A stretch of 18,452 bases of DNA from JBAYJM01 sp041665065 (GTDB lineage: Bacteria; Patescibacteriota; Patescibacteriia; 2-01-FULL-39-33), in contig JBAYJM010000022.1 in NCBI GenBank assembly GCA_041665065.1, positions 1 through 18,452 on the forward strand, in the 5' to 3' direction. The notes under the pieces are model-generated. The model searched no databases. It saw only the letters and a list, made by a program, of their open reading frames with translations, and was not told the origin of the DNA. Positions within the stretch are counted from its first letter, which is position 1, and each line of letters begins with the position of its first letter. Shown here piece after piece: positions 7,926 through 15,467 of the stretch. The position numbers and the translations under genes are program-made.

Positions 7926-9482
7926 TTAAATTAGAGATTTTTTAGTCATAAATCTGCTTTTAGGCAGACCAAATAGCTTGAGTATCGTCGGAGCTACCGC
8001 TCCAAGCGCCTCATTAGGCAATAAAGTGAAATTTTTTGCAAGTCCTTTTCCTAAAATTATAAAGGGCACGGGATTGCAAGTGTGCTCCGTAATGATCTCT
8101 TCTGTTTCTAAATTTTTCATGTATTCCAAGTTCCCATGATCCGAAGTAATAATTAAAACTGCGTTATTTTCTATCGCGGCAGTATAAATTTTTTTAACAA
8201 AAGAATCAACGGCCGCTGCAGTTTTTATGCCAGCCTTAAGATTTCCTGTATGGCCAACCATGTCCGGACAGGCAATGTTAGCGCAAATAAAATCAAACTT
8301 TTTAAAGCTTGAGATTATTTTTTTAGTTATCTGTGAAGTGGACATTGCCGGAGTCTGATCATAAGATAAAACATCGGGAGACGGAATATTTATGCGCTCC
8401 TCACCGGCAACAGGATTCGCATAGCCGCCGTTAAAGAAAAAAGTTACGTGAGCGTATTTTTCATTTTCCGCAATGTATATTTGTCTTTTGCCCTTGAGCA
8501 ACATCGGTAATGTGTCCTTTAGGTCTTCTGATGGATATGCCGTTATTATACTATCTAAATCCGGGCCAAAATCCGTCATTGCGATAAAGAGCAGATTTTT
8601 TAGTTTCTTTTTTCTTTTTATGGAAAAATTAATATTTTTTTCAAAATTATCTTGGACAAATGGCTTGGCTAGTTGCCTGGCTCGATCTGATCTTAAATTT
8701 AAAAAAATAACACTGTCATTATTTTTAATTCTTCTTACCATCTTGCCCTTATGATAAAAAACTATTGGTTCAATAAATTCATCTGTAATATCAGCATTGT
8801 AGGCTCTGGTTATTCCTTCTTGCGGGCTTTTAGACTTATGCGCAGAAGAGCCGTCAGTCATGGCGTCATATGCCATTATTGTTCTTTCCCAGGCCTTTTT
8901 TCTATCCATTGCATAAAATCTACCAATTATGGTTGCAATAATTTCATTTGGTTTTAAAAACCGCTCTAGAGCCTCTACGGCTTTTAACGATGACCTGGGC
9001 GGTGAGTCGCGCCCATCAGTAAATAAATGCAGATATATCTTGGGCACCTTTTTATCTCTCATAAAAGTAAGCAAGGCCAAAAGATGATCCGGATCGCTGT
9101 GCGGGCTTTGATCATTAGATATCATCCCCATTATATGAATGGCACTATTAAACTTTTTACTATTTTTAATAGCAGCTAAAAAAGCAGGGTTCTTAAAAAA
9201 CTCCCCAGTATTAATTTGTTTAGAAATCTTGACAGAATCCTGATCAACAACTCTTCCCGCCCCCAAGTTCATGTGGCCGGCCTCAGAATTTCCGACTTGA
9301 TGGGGCGGAAGACCAGCACATTTTCCAGATGCACAAAGTTTAGTCCACGGATATTTTTTATAAATAGAATCTATAAAAGGCGTCTTGGCTAAATAAATTG
9401 GATTACTTGCATCATTTTTACCGATCCCCCAGCCATCTAGAATTAAAAGGATTATTTTATTCTTATTACTAAAACGTATCAT
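7926..9482 (-). CDS. gpmI: 2,3-bisphosphoglycerate-independent phosphoglycerate mutase, copy 2 (diverged paralogue)
   Basis: A second full-length iPGM (518 residues) in tandem with copy 1 but clearly diverged; I judge identity at roughly 40% by eye. Catalytic residues are all present: D16, S66 (VGNSEAGH), H128, R158/D159 (TDGRD), R188, R194, R264, R267, K342, D407, H411, D448, H449 and H467. The loop around H128 is unusual, NDQSPHSDPDHL instead of the common SDGGVHSHINHL. A basic insert (KRKKKLK, 289-295) is absent from copy 1. The first 70 residues of the two copies align without gaps and both end in KSLI, which supports common descent. It lies between the surface-protein gene and the promoter of copy 1, with a 79-base upstream spacer in which I see no convincing promoter. 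It is likely an active mutase or a relative with altered substrate preference; no sign of decay. Confidence 0.94.
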   Translation of the reverse strand: MIRFSNKNKIILLILDGWGIGKNDASNPIYLAKTPFIDSIYKKYPWTKLCASGKCAGLPPHQVGNSEAGHMNLGAGRVVDQDSVKISKQINTGEFFKNPAFLAAIKNSKKFNSAIHIMGMISNDQSPHSDPDHLLALLTFMRDKKVPKIYLHLFTDGRDSPPRSSLKAVEALERFLKPNEIIATIIGRFYAMDRKKAWERTIMAYDAMTDGSSAHKSKSPQEGITRAYNADITDEFIEPIVFYHKGKMVRRIKNNDSVIFLNLRSDRARQLAKPFVQDNFEKNINFSIKRKKKLKNLLFIAMTDFGPDLDSIITAYPSEDLKDTLPMLLKGKRQIYIAENEKYAHVTFFFNGGYANPVAGEERINIPSPDVLSYDQTPAMSTSQITKKIISSFKKFDFICANIACPDMVGHTGNLKAGIKTAAAVDSFVKKIYTAAIENNAVLIITSDHGNLEYMKNLETEEIITEHTCNPVPFIILGKGLAKNFTLLPNEALGAVAPTILKLFGLPKSRFMTKKSLI

Positions 9483-9561
9483 AACTTAAAAATTATTTAC
9501 TGCATCTTTGGCCTAATCCCTTAAATATCAATATCAATACCAATCACCGTTAATAAACTCC

Positions 9562-12500
9562 TTAATTTGCAGAATAAAGGTTTATCCGAGGAATTATTTG
9601 TTTAGAAATTGATGGCCCACTCCATAACAACTTAGCAATAGCATTCGTACGATCCTCAAAATATTCCATAACGATCTGGTGGCGACCAGCTGTCAAATCC
9701 AGCGTGGCACTCCATGTAGTTTTACGCTGTCCTTTCCAATGATTAATGACTAATCGACCATCAATATATAACCTGACGCCATCATCAGTCTCGGTAAAAA
9801 AAGTGTATGAGCCGGAAGTATCGGCTTGCACCTCGCCCTCCCAACGTACTGAGAACCTATCTTTAGGTACATTTGTCGCAGGAGCCGAGCTTTGCCAGGC
9901 AAAATTAATTTGAGAATCAGTCCTTACTAAAACAGGATTGCCCGACAGTGTATGATTAGAAAAATAACTTCCTTTCAACCCATTGCCGTTTGATTCTGAA
10001 CCACAATTCTGAACTTCGCCTCGTCGTGTTTCCGTGGTACAAGACCTTAAATCATTACAAACCCTTGATTGAGTTCCATTAATACATTCAGACCAGGCCG
10101 GACAACTCCAATCTGATACACACGGAGAAATGACATAAACTTCTTCTTTTATCTGTTCCCGATTTCCAACAACGTCCTTGGAATAAAATTTTAAAGTATT
10201 ACTATTGCTTATTGTTAATTGTGCCGTTGATGTAGCAATAAAAGATGGCGTACAATTAATTCCTATACAAGCATAAATGCCTGCCAATTCGTCCGTTGTA
10301 AATTGAATGTTTTGAGCATTTGCGTATCCTCCTCCTATTGGATTAACTGAGGTTGTTGGTGGCTGCGTATCTGGAGCCTCAACAATTAATGCTAATGTTC
10401 TTGTTGCAATGGCTCTAGAATTATCAACCACACTTAAGGTTATCTCATAATTACCAGGAGCCGTATAAATATGGTTTGTATTTACTCCGGTTGCCGAGGC
10501 ACCGTCACCAAAATTCCAACTATAAGTAGATATTGTTCCGTCAGAATCAGATGAACCACTAGCATCAAAAGAAACGCTTAAAGGAGCAATCCCTGTATTC
10601 GGTGAGAAGTTAAAATTGGCAATAGGTGGCACATTGGGCCTTCTAAAAATTTCAAAAGCTCCAACATCAAAACCAGAACCAGTTGACCATGAACCATCCG
10701 GCCTTTGAATACCATTAAAATCATAATCTAAATAATTATTTGCATTTACTCCTCCATCAATAGCGGGATTGAACTCATCATCTTTTAACTTAAACATTTC
10801 CTTATACGTATTTGCCTGATTTAAATTATTAGCCAGAGTTGGAGTGCCAACAGCATTAGAATAAAAAGTTGGAGAGGAGTTAAAAAGCCTAGAGGTAAAA
10901 TCAGTATTAGTTGCAAATTGACTATTTATATCAAAACCGTAAGTATTTTGCCAACTGTCCAATGCTATATTTGTAATAGAAAGACAAGTAGAACCACTCC
11001 AATTTTGATATCCAAACATTCTATTGGTATTCATTCCAGGATTATGATAAAAATTACCATCAAGGTGCAACTCCGATAACAAATTGGCTGGCGGATTGTA
11101 ATTAAAAATTACCATATTCTGCGAACTGCTGGCAGGGCGATAAATAAGGTTATTAAAAATATTTATATTTTGATGTTGCAGGCCTAAGGTATAGGGCGTA
11201 TTAGATGCCGGATTGTTAGGACTTGATAAAAAAGGATTGATAAAAAAAATTGCTGAGGGCGATTTACATACAGGAGCAGGAGATTGTATAGCAAAAGTGT
11301 TACCAACAATGGTTATGTTTTGTGATGGTCGCCACTCCCAACCTCGGTCACCGATCACAATTACTCCGGCAATATTTGCTTCTTGATTAGGAGAGATAAA
11401 TAAATTATTACGAACAATAATATTTTCTGCATCAGCAATTTTCATAGCCCACTCAAAATTAGTCAAAATATTGCGCTCAAAAACAACATAACTGATTAAT
11501 TGATCATATTCACGCCTATTTGGCCCCAAATTAATCAATTGAAAATTATATGCTCCCTTTCCATCGTGAACTTGACCGCCACTGTCTCCACCATTCAGTG
11601 CTAAATCTTTCCAACCCATTAATTTATTATCAGCGATATAAACATTATTTGTTCCATTGCCATTAACTAGCTGGCCATCAATTCTTAGTGCATCCCTACC
11701 ATAAGCCGGCCGACTAAAAGTGTTATTAACAATTACTGCCTTATTCAAATGCGATAGATAGGTTAGATGATTATAAGAATGATCGAAAGTATTGCCAACC
11801 ATACCCATGTTTCCCATATAACCCCAAATAAAAGTTGCATCAAACACTCCTCTTTCGTTTTTATTATTGTTTAGGGCTGTTTGATTATATTGAGCATCGC
11901 TCACGCTAAATTTACTATCAAATATAAAAACACCAGTATTTACAGCTTCCGCTTCAGCTGGATTACCAGAAGGTTTACCAAAAGTAAAAAATTGTGATTG
12001 TAAATCCTGAGCATCAACACGAAGAGCTAATAAATTAGCACTAAACCCAACCCCCTGAAGAACTCCTCCTAATTGAGCCTGCGAGCTCAAGCTTTTAAAT
12101 CTAAAAGATAAATCAACAAAAGCAACACCACCACTACCCTTTGACATGCTAACCAGGGTTCCTCCAGGGGCCGTTGTTGTCGTTTCATATTGAATTATTG
12201 GCTTGGCACCTTCTCCATAAGTCGAAAATAATAATCTATCAATTTCTACTTTAGCAGAATATGCCTTATTAAAAGCGTAACTTCCGTCACGTTTAAACAA
12301 CACACTATCATATGGCTTATAAAACTTCGCCGTTTGAAGCTTACTAAATGCTTTTTGAGCTGTTTTCCATGGGCCACAATTATCGTTTTCTGATTTTACC
12401 ATACATAAACCAGAATAGGAATCATTGCCTTCAGGTGCTACATAATAAGTTTTTGACGAAACACTGGTAACTGGATCAACATAGTCCTCTCGATCCAAGA

Positions 12501-13026
12501 CTGTAACTGTCTTGCTAGTTTGCGCAGTTTGACCAAGACGATTTTTAACAGTTAAAGTAACATTATAAACTCCCGGTTCTTCAAAGACATGGGCAGAATT
12601 AAACCCAGTTAGATCATTTGGATTACCCGATTTGTCAGAAGAATTGAAGTAAGAATTATTATCTCCAAAATTCCAGCTATATTCCACTATTTCATTTCTT
12701 GGTGCTGACTGCCAACCCTGAAAAAAAACAGCGTAAGGGGCGTATCCTCTGGGCGATTCCATCGCAACTCTTGAAGCAACAGTCGCGCTATGGTTAGTAA
12801 ACCAGGCTGGCTGATCCACCACAATTTGTGCTTGTAAAACACCGGGAGTAAAATCAATGGTAGCCATCTCAAACACACCCTTAATGCTATTTTGAACCAA
12901 CATACTTGACAGCGTTACAACAAAAATCGGGGCCAATAAAAGACAAATCAAAAGCACTTTGACTCCAATATTAACCCCAGCAAAAGTATGCCTCTTGGTT
13001 ACGATCTGAATAAGTTTTTTCTTCAT
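9562..13026 (-). CDS. Large mosaic surface protein: PKD, parallel beta-helix, PKD, Cys-rich and PA14 domains
   Basis: An 1154-residue exported protein. A basic start and one hydrophobic segment (about 21-45) form a signal peptide or uncleaved anchor. Then: PKD domain (about 90-178; YSWNFGD at 116-122, HVFEEPGVYNVTLTV); right-handed parallel beta-helix of the pectate-lyase type (about 193-790), opening with TYYVAPEGNDSYSG and holding Asn-rich coils such as NITIVGNTFAI, NIIVRNNLFIS and INIFNNLIYRP; second PKD (about 795-885; YSWNFGDG); a beta-sandwich linker (886-968); a Cys-rich TSP1-like module (969-1012); and a C-terminal PA14 domain (about 1016-1154; TETDDGVRLYIDGRLVINHW). PKD and PA14 domains commonly mediate protein or glycan binding, and beta-helices bind or cleave polysaccharides, so this is probably an adhesin or glycan-active surface protein. 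No sortase motif or C-terminal anchor is seen. No catalytic residues can be assigned. Confidence 0.93.
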   Translation of the reverse strand: MKKKLIQIVTKRHTFAGVNIGVKVLLICLLLAPIFVVTLSSMLVQNSIKGVFEMATIDFTPGVLQAQIVVDQPAWFTNHSATVASRVAMESPRGYAPYAVFFQGWQSAPRNEIVEYSWNFGDNNSYFNSSDKSGNPNDLTGFNSAHVFEEPGVYNVTLTVKNRLGQTAQTSKTVTVLDREDYVDPVTSVSSKTYYVAPEGNDSYSGLCMVKSENDNCGPWKTAQKAFSKLQTAKFYKPYDSVLFKRDGSYAFNKAYSAKVEIDRLLFSTYGEGAKPIIQYETTTTAPGGTLVSMSKGSGGVAFVDLSFRFKSLSSQAQLGGVLQGVGFSANLLALRVDAQDLQSQFFTFGKPSGNPAEAEAVNTGVFIFDSKFSVSDAQYNQTALNNNKNERGVFDATFIWGYMGNMGMVGNTFDHSYNHLTYLSHLNKAVIVNNTFSRPAYGRDALRIDGQLVNGNGTNNVYIADNKLMGWKDLALNGGDSGGQVHDGKGAYNFQLINLGPNRREYDQLISYVVFERNILTNFEWAMKIADAENIIVRNNLFISPNQEANIAGVIVIGDRGWEWRPSQNITIVGNTFAIQSPAPVCKSPSAIFFINPFLSSPNNPASNTPYTLGLQHQNINIFNNLIYRPASSSQNMVIFNYNPPANLLSELHLDGNFYHNPGMNTNRMFGYQNWSGSTCLSITNIALDSWQNTYGFDINSQFATNTDFTSRLFNSSPTFYSNAVGTPTLANNLNQANTYKEMFKLKDDEFNPAIDGGVNANNYLDYDFNGIQRPDGSWSTGSGFDVGAFEIFRRPNVPPIANFNFSPNTGIAPLSVSFDASGSSDSDGTISTYSWNFGDGASATGVNTNHIYTAPGNYEITLSVVDNSRAIATRTLALIVEAPDTQPPTTSVNPIGGGYANAQNIQFTTDELAGIYACIGINCTPSFIATSTAQLTISNSNTLKFYSKDVVGNREQIKEEVYVISPCVSDWSCPAWSECINGTQSRVCNDLRSCTTETRRGEVQNCGSESNGNGLKGSYFSNHTLSGNPVLVRTDSQINFAWQSSAPATNVPKDRFSVRWEGEVQADTSGSYTFFTETDDGVRLYIDGRLVINHWKGQRKTTWSATLDLTAGRHQIVMEYFEDRTNAIAKLLWSGPSISKQIIPRINLYSAN

Positions 13027-13046
13027 AGTAATTTTTATTTTTAAAC

Positions 13047-13083
13047 AAAAATCTCCAGGGCACTAGTCTTTAGCGCCTGGAGA
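13047..13083 (-). promoter_or_regulatory. Terminator-like hairpin in the leader of the surface-protein gene (possible attenuator)
   Basis: On the minus strand TCTCCAGG (13076-13083) pairs with CCTGGAGA (13052-13059), an 8-base GC-rich stem, followed at once by five T (13047-13051). That is the form of an intrinsic terminator. It lies only about 20 bases before the ATG of the surface-protein gene, downstream of a TATAAT box and of the preceding gene's own terminator. It could therefore stop transcripts early or mark a regulated leader. It may equally be a second, tandem terminator of the upstream gene. Confidence 0.6.
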
Positions 13084-13138
13084 GGGTTATGTAAATTTTT
13101 ATTGATGAGAGATAGATATTCTTTTTTTAGTTTATATT

Positions 13139-13144
13139 ATTATA
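13139..13144 (-). promoter_or_regulatory. Candidate -10 box for the surface-protein gene
   Basis: A perfect TATAAT on the minus strand, about 113 bases before the ATG at 13026 and just downstream of the terminator of the DUF2339 gene. No good -35 hexamer lies 16-18 bases upstream; that position falls in the terminator's T-tract. In AT-rich DNA a perfect -10 alone is weak evidence, but its place between a terminator and the next gene fits a promoter. Confidence 0.4.
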
Positions 13145-13160
13145 ACACTATTTTAGAATT

Positions 13161-13189
13161 AAAAAAACAACCCACTTGGGTTGCTTTTT
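13161..13189 (-). terminator. Intrinsic terminator after the DUF2339 gene
   Basis: Minus strand: CAACCC (13178-13183), loop AAGT, GGGTTG (13168-13173), then seven T (13161-13167). It begins about 20 bases after the stop codon at 13207. A T-run on the other side (five T on the plus strand, 13185-13189) would make it work in both directions, though no gene converges here. Confidence 0.85.
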
Positions 13190-13206
13190 AAAAATAATCC
13201 GCTTTT

Positions 13207-15372
13207 TTAAATCAAATCTTTTATTATGTGTTTGTATTTTTGATAACCAAAGGAGACCAGTAGCAAAACTAATCCCAGCACAATTGAAGAAATTATTCTA
13301 TATAGCTGACCGAGATTCCATAGATCATAGAAAAATAACTTTAATATTGCCAATGATAACAGCATTAAGCCACCTAAACGCAACTTTTTAAATTTACCGA
13401 CAAAACCGATCACAATAATTATAATACTATAAACAAGCCACCAAATAGACAAAACGATCGAGGCCATATCAGTACTTCCATAGTAATTCTCAATCTCTTT
13501 ATTTATGGCAAAAATAGTAAAAATACTTGCCATTGTGATGGCGGAAATTTGCATAGCATTAAAATAAGAGGCGTCGTCCTTATCGGTGGCAGCCTTTTTG
13601 GCATTAGTAAAAAACCATGAACACAGATAAAAAATAATAGTAGCGCAGATAAACAGAAGCAACCTTCCATTAAATATAAAATCGCCCTGTAAGCTAAGAT
13701 CAATAAATAACAATTTGATAATTAAAATTATGCCCAATATTGCTGGCATTATCTTATACAAAACATCCTTAGAATAACTACCCACAGCCGAGAAAATTGC
13801 TAATTCTATTAGCCAAAGATAAGTAATCACCTGACCATGGAAATTCGTCGGTATAAATATTACAAAAATAGTGGCAAAAATAGTGGCAAAAACTTGCATT
13901 GTCCTAAAAAATGAAGCCTGCTCCTTGCCCAAAGATTCTTTTTTGGCATTAGTAAAAAACCATGAACATAAATAAAAAACAGCAGCAGCCGCAAGAAATA
14001 ATGCCAGCCCGCCACCCCATACAAAATCTCCGTTGAAGCCGACAATATCCATTGTAAATAATTTTATAACAACCAATGCGCCGAGAATGACTGATATTAC
14101 CATATATGAAATATTCTTAAAACGGCTTGCAAAAAATGAGACTAAGGCCAGTTCCACCAGCCAAAAATAAGTAATCACTTGGTGATGAAAATACGTCGGA
14201 ATAAATATGGCAACAAAAGCTAGTGCCATAAACAGCAGAATACTAAAAGAAGTCTTATTTTTGCGGTTGGCCGAATAAGCAACAAAAGATAAGGCGCCAT
14301 AGTACAAAGCCAGAAATAGAGGCAAAACGCTTATATGCGCAGAAACACTGGTCATTAGAAAATAGGCGTGCAGAAAAAACACCCCGCCAACAATTAAGCT
14401 GGAAGCAATACTTTCTTCGGTGCTTAACTTTTTATTTAGCAATATTTTAACAATTGGAAATAATGAGAATATGAGAAAAAATAAACTCAAGAATATCATC
14501 GTAGTAAAATATTGCGACGGTACCCAATATGCTGACTGCCAAACCAAAAAAGTTAACTCTGTTGCCACAAATCCAAGCCAGCTAAGGGATGTCCAAACTT
14601 GCTCTTTTTTAAATAAAGAAACAGCGATTATTGCCAAGTCCAAAATTAATAAATAAGTAAATAACCCAACCTGGCTAACATCGCTACTCCAGAGCAAAAA
14701 TGGAGTCAGAAAAGCCATAATTACGGCTATATACGTTAATGATGGCGTATTTTTATAAATACTTATTAATATTCCAATAATTGTCACTAGACTAATCAAT
14801 AAAAAAGCAAGCGGATAAGAAATTATATGATAAAAATTATATGCGGCAAAAAAAGATAAATATAAAATACCCAGACCACCACCAGCTAAGACCTGACCAT
14901 AAACAAAATACTTTTTAACCAGCCAAATGCCCAGCGCAAAGAAAGATCCACCAACAATAACGCCAATAGCAATACGACCATATTCATTTATCCAGTTGTT
15001 ATCAAATGCATATTTTAAAAAGAAAGCAACTCCAATAACTACCGCCAAAATCCCAATTTTTGCAAACCAGTTTCCGGCAATTTTTTCTTCAATATTATCC
15101 TTGCGTACCTGCTTATTTTGGACAGGATTATTCTGGCGTACAGGAGCCTTGATATTAACAGGCTGCTCTAACGATTTATCGAGCTCGTCTTTCTGTTCTA
15201 CGGTATTTTTAACCACTGGTTCTGGCGCCTCTTGGAAAAAAAGCACTTCTAATTTTTTCAATCTTGTATTCTGGTTTTCCACCTCCGCAATAATTGAATC
15301 CAGGCGTCTGATAATCTCTTGTGAATTATTGAGACTTTCATTTCCAAGCTCGCCATTTTGTGGAGATTTCAT
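13207..15372 (-). CDS. DUF2339 polytopic membrane protein with internal duplication
   Basis: A 721-residue membrane protein. The cytoplasmic N-terminus holds a likely coiled coil (about 15-45, NSQEIIRRLDSIIAEVENQN) and a linker rich in charged residues and Pro. The DUF2339 signature begins at about 96: EEKIAGNWFAKIGILAVVIG, then FFLKYAFDNNWINEYGR. About 20 hydrophobic helices follow to the C-terminus. Two consecutive blocks of about 115 residues (roughly 385-490 and 500-605) repeat the pattern IFIPT.FH.QVITY.WL.ELA ... YLCSWFFTNAKK. Function of the family is unknown; Inference from topology is a transporter-like or envelope role only. It follows enolase across a terminator, with AT-rich DNA upstream of the ATG that could hold a weak promoter (TTGCTA, 17 bases, TATATA), and it has its own strong terminator, so it is probably transcribed alone. 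Confidence 0.87.
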   Translation of the reverse strand: MKSPQNGELGNESLNNSQEIIRRLDSIIAEVENQNTRLKKLEVLFFQEAPEPVVKNTVEQKDELDKSLEQPVNIKAPVRQNNPVQNKQVRKDNIEEKIAGNWFAKIGILAVVIGVAFFLKYAFDNNWINEYGRIAIGVIVGGSFFALGIWLVKKYFVYGQVLAGGGLGILYLSFFAAYNFYHIISYPLAFLLISLVTIIGILISIYKNTPSLTYIAVIMAFLTPFLLWSSDVSQVGLFTYLLILDLAIIAVSLFKKEQVWTSLSWLGFVATELTFLVWQSAYWVPSQYFTTMIFLSLFFLIFSLFPIVKILLNKKLSTEESIASSLIVGGVFFLHAYFLMTSVSAHISVLPLFLALYYGALSFVAYSANRKNKTSFSILLFMALAFVAIFIPTYFHHQVITYFWLVELALVSFFASRFKNISYMVISVILGALVVIKLFTMDIVGFNGDFVWGGGLALFLAAAAVFYLCSWFFTNAKKESLGKEQASFFRTMQVFATIFATIFVIFIPTNFHGQVITYLWLIELAIFSAVGSYSKDVLYKIMPAILGIILIIKLLFIDLSLQGDFIFNGRLLLFICATIIFYLCSWFFTNAKKAATDKDDASYFNAMQISAITMASIFTIFAINKEIENYYGSTDMASIVLSIWWLVYSIIIIVIGFVGKFKKLRLGGLMLLSLAILKLFFYDLWNLGQLYRIISSIVLGLVLLLVSFGYQKYKHIIKDLI
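13595..13968. repeat. Two 29-base identical copies inside the DUF2339 gene
   Basis: The plus-strand stretches 13595-13623 and 13940-13968 are identical over 29 bases and lie 345 bases (115 codons) apart, in the same reading frame. They encode the CSWFFTNAKK portion of the internal protein repeat. Nearby, 13864-13892 holds 2.4 copies of the 12-mer AAAAATAGTGGC, encoding FATIFATIF. Identity at the DNA level, while the surrounding protein repeats have diverged, suggests gene conversion or strong constraint at this loop. Confidence 0.85.
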
Positions 15373-15420
15373 AAAAAGTTAAATAATATTTATATATTAA
15401 TAATATCAAAATTTAGCAAA

Positions 15421-15454
15421 TAATAAAATAGGCGCCATTCACGCCTATTTTATT
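15421..15454 (-). terminator. Intrinsic terminator after enolase
   Basis: AAAATAGGCG (15425-15434) and CGCCTATTTT (15442-15451) form a 10-base stem with a 7-base loop, extendable by three A-T pairs. It lies 17 bases after the enolase stop on the minus strand. The distal T-rich stretch is interrupted (ATTATTTG), so strength is uncertain; the AT-rich stem arms make it usable in both directions. Confidence 0.75.
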
Positions 15455-15467
15455 TTAGTAAAATCAA

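Noticed and set aside
7926..9482. Second gpmI as a decaying pseudogene
   Set aside because: The frame is full length, all catalytic residues are intact and there is no frameshift or early stop.
9500..9545. Short tandem ATATCA repeat
   Set aside because: Only two to three imperfect copies in AT-rich spacer, most simply explained by composition.
9483..9561. Promoter for the second gpmI
   Set aside because: TTGATA-like hexamers are present in a short ATATCA repeat, but no -10 box lies at the right distance, so it was not listed.
14927..15382. Plus-strand open frame of 151 codons
   Set aside because: Antisense to the N-terminal part of the DUF2339 gene; Ser/Thr/Phe-rich composition is what reversed codons of a membrane protein give.
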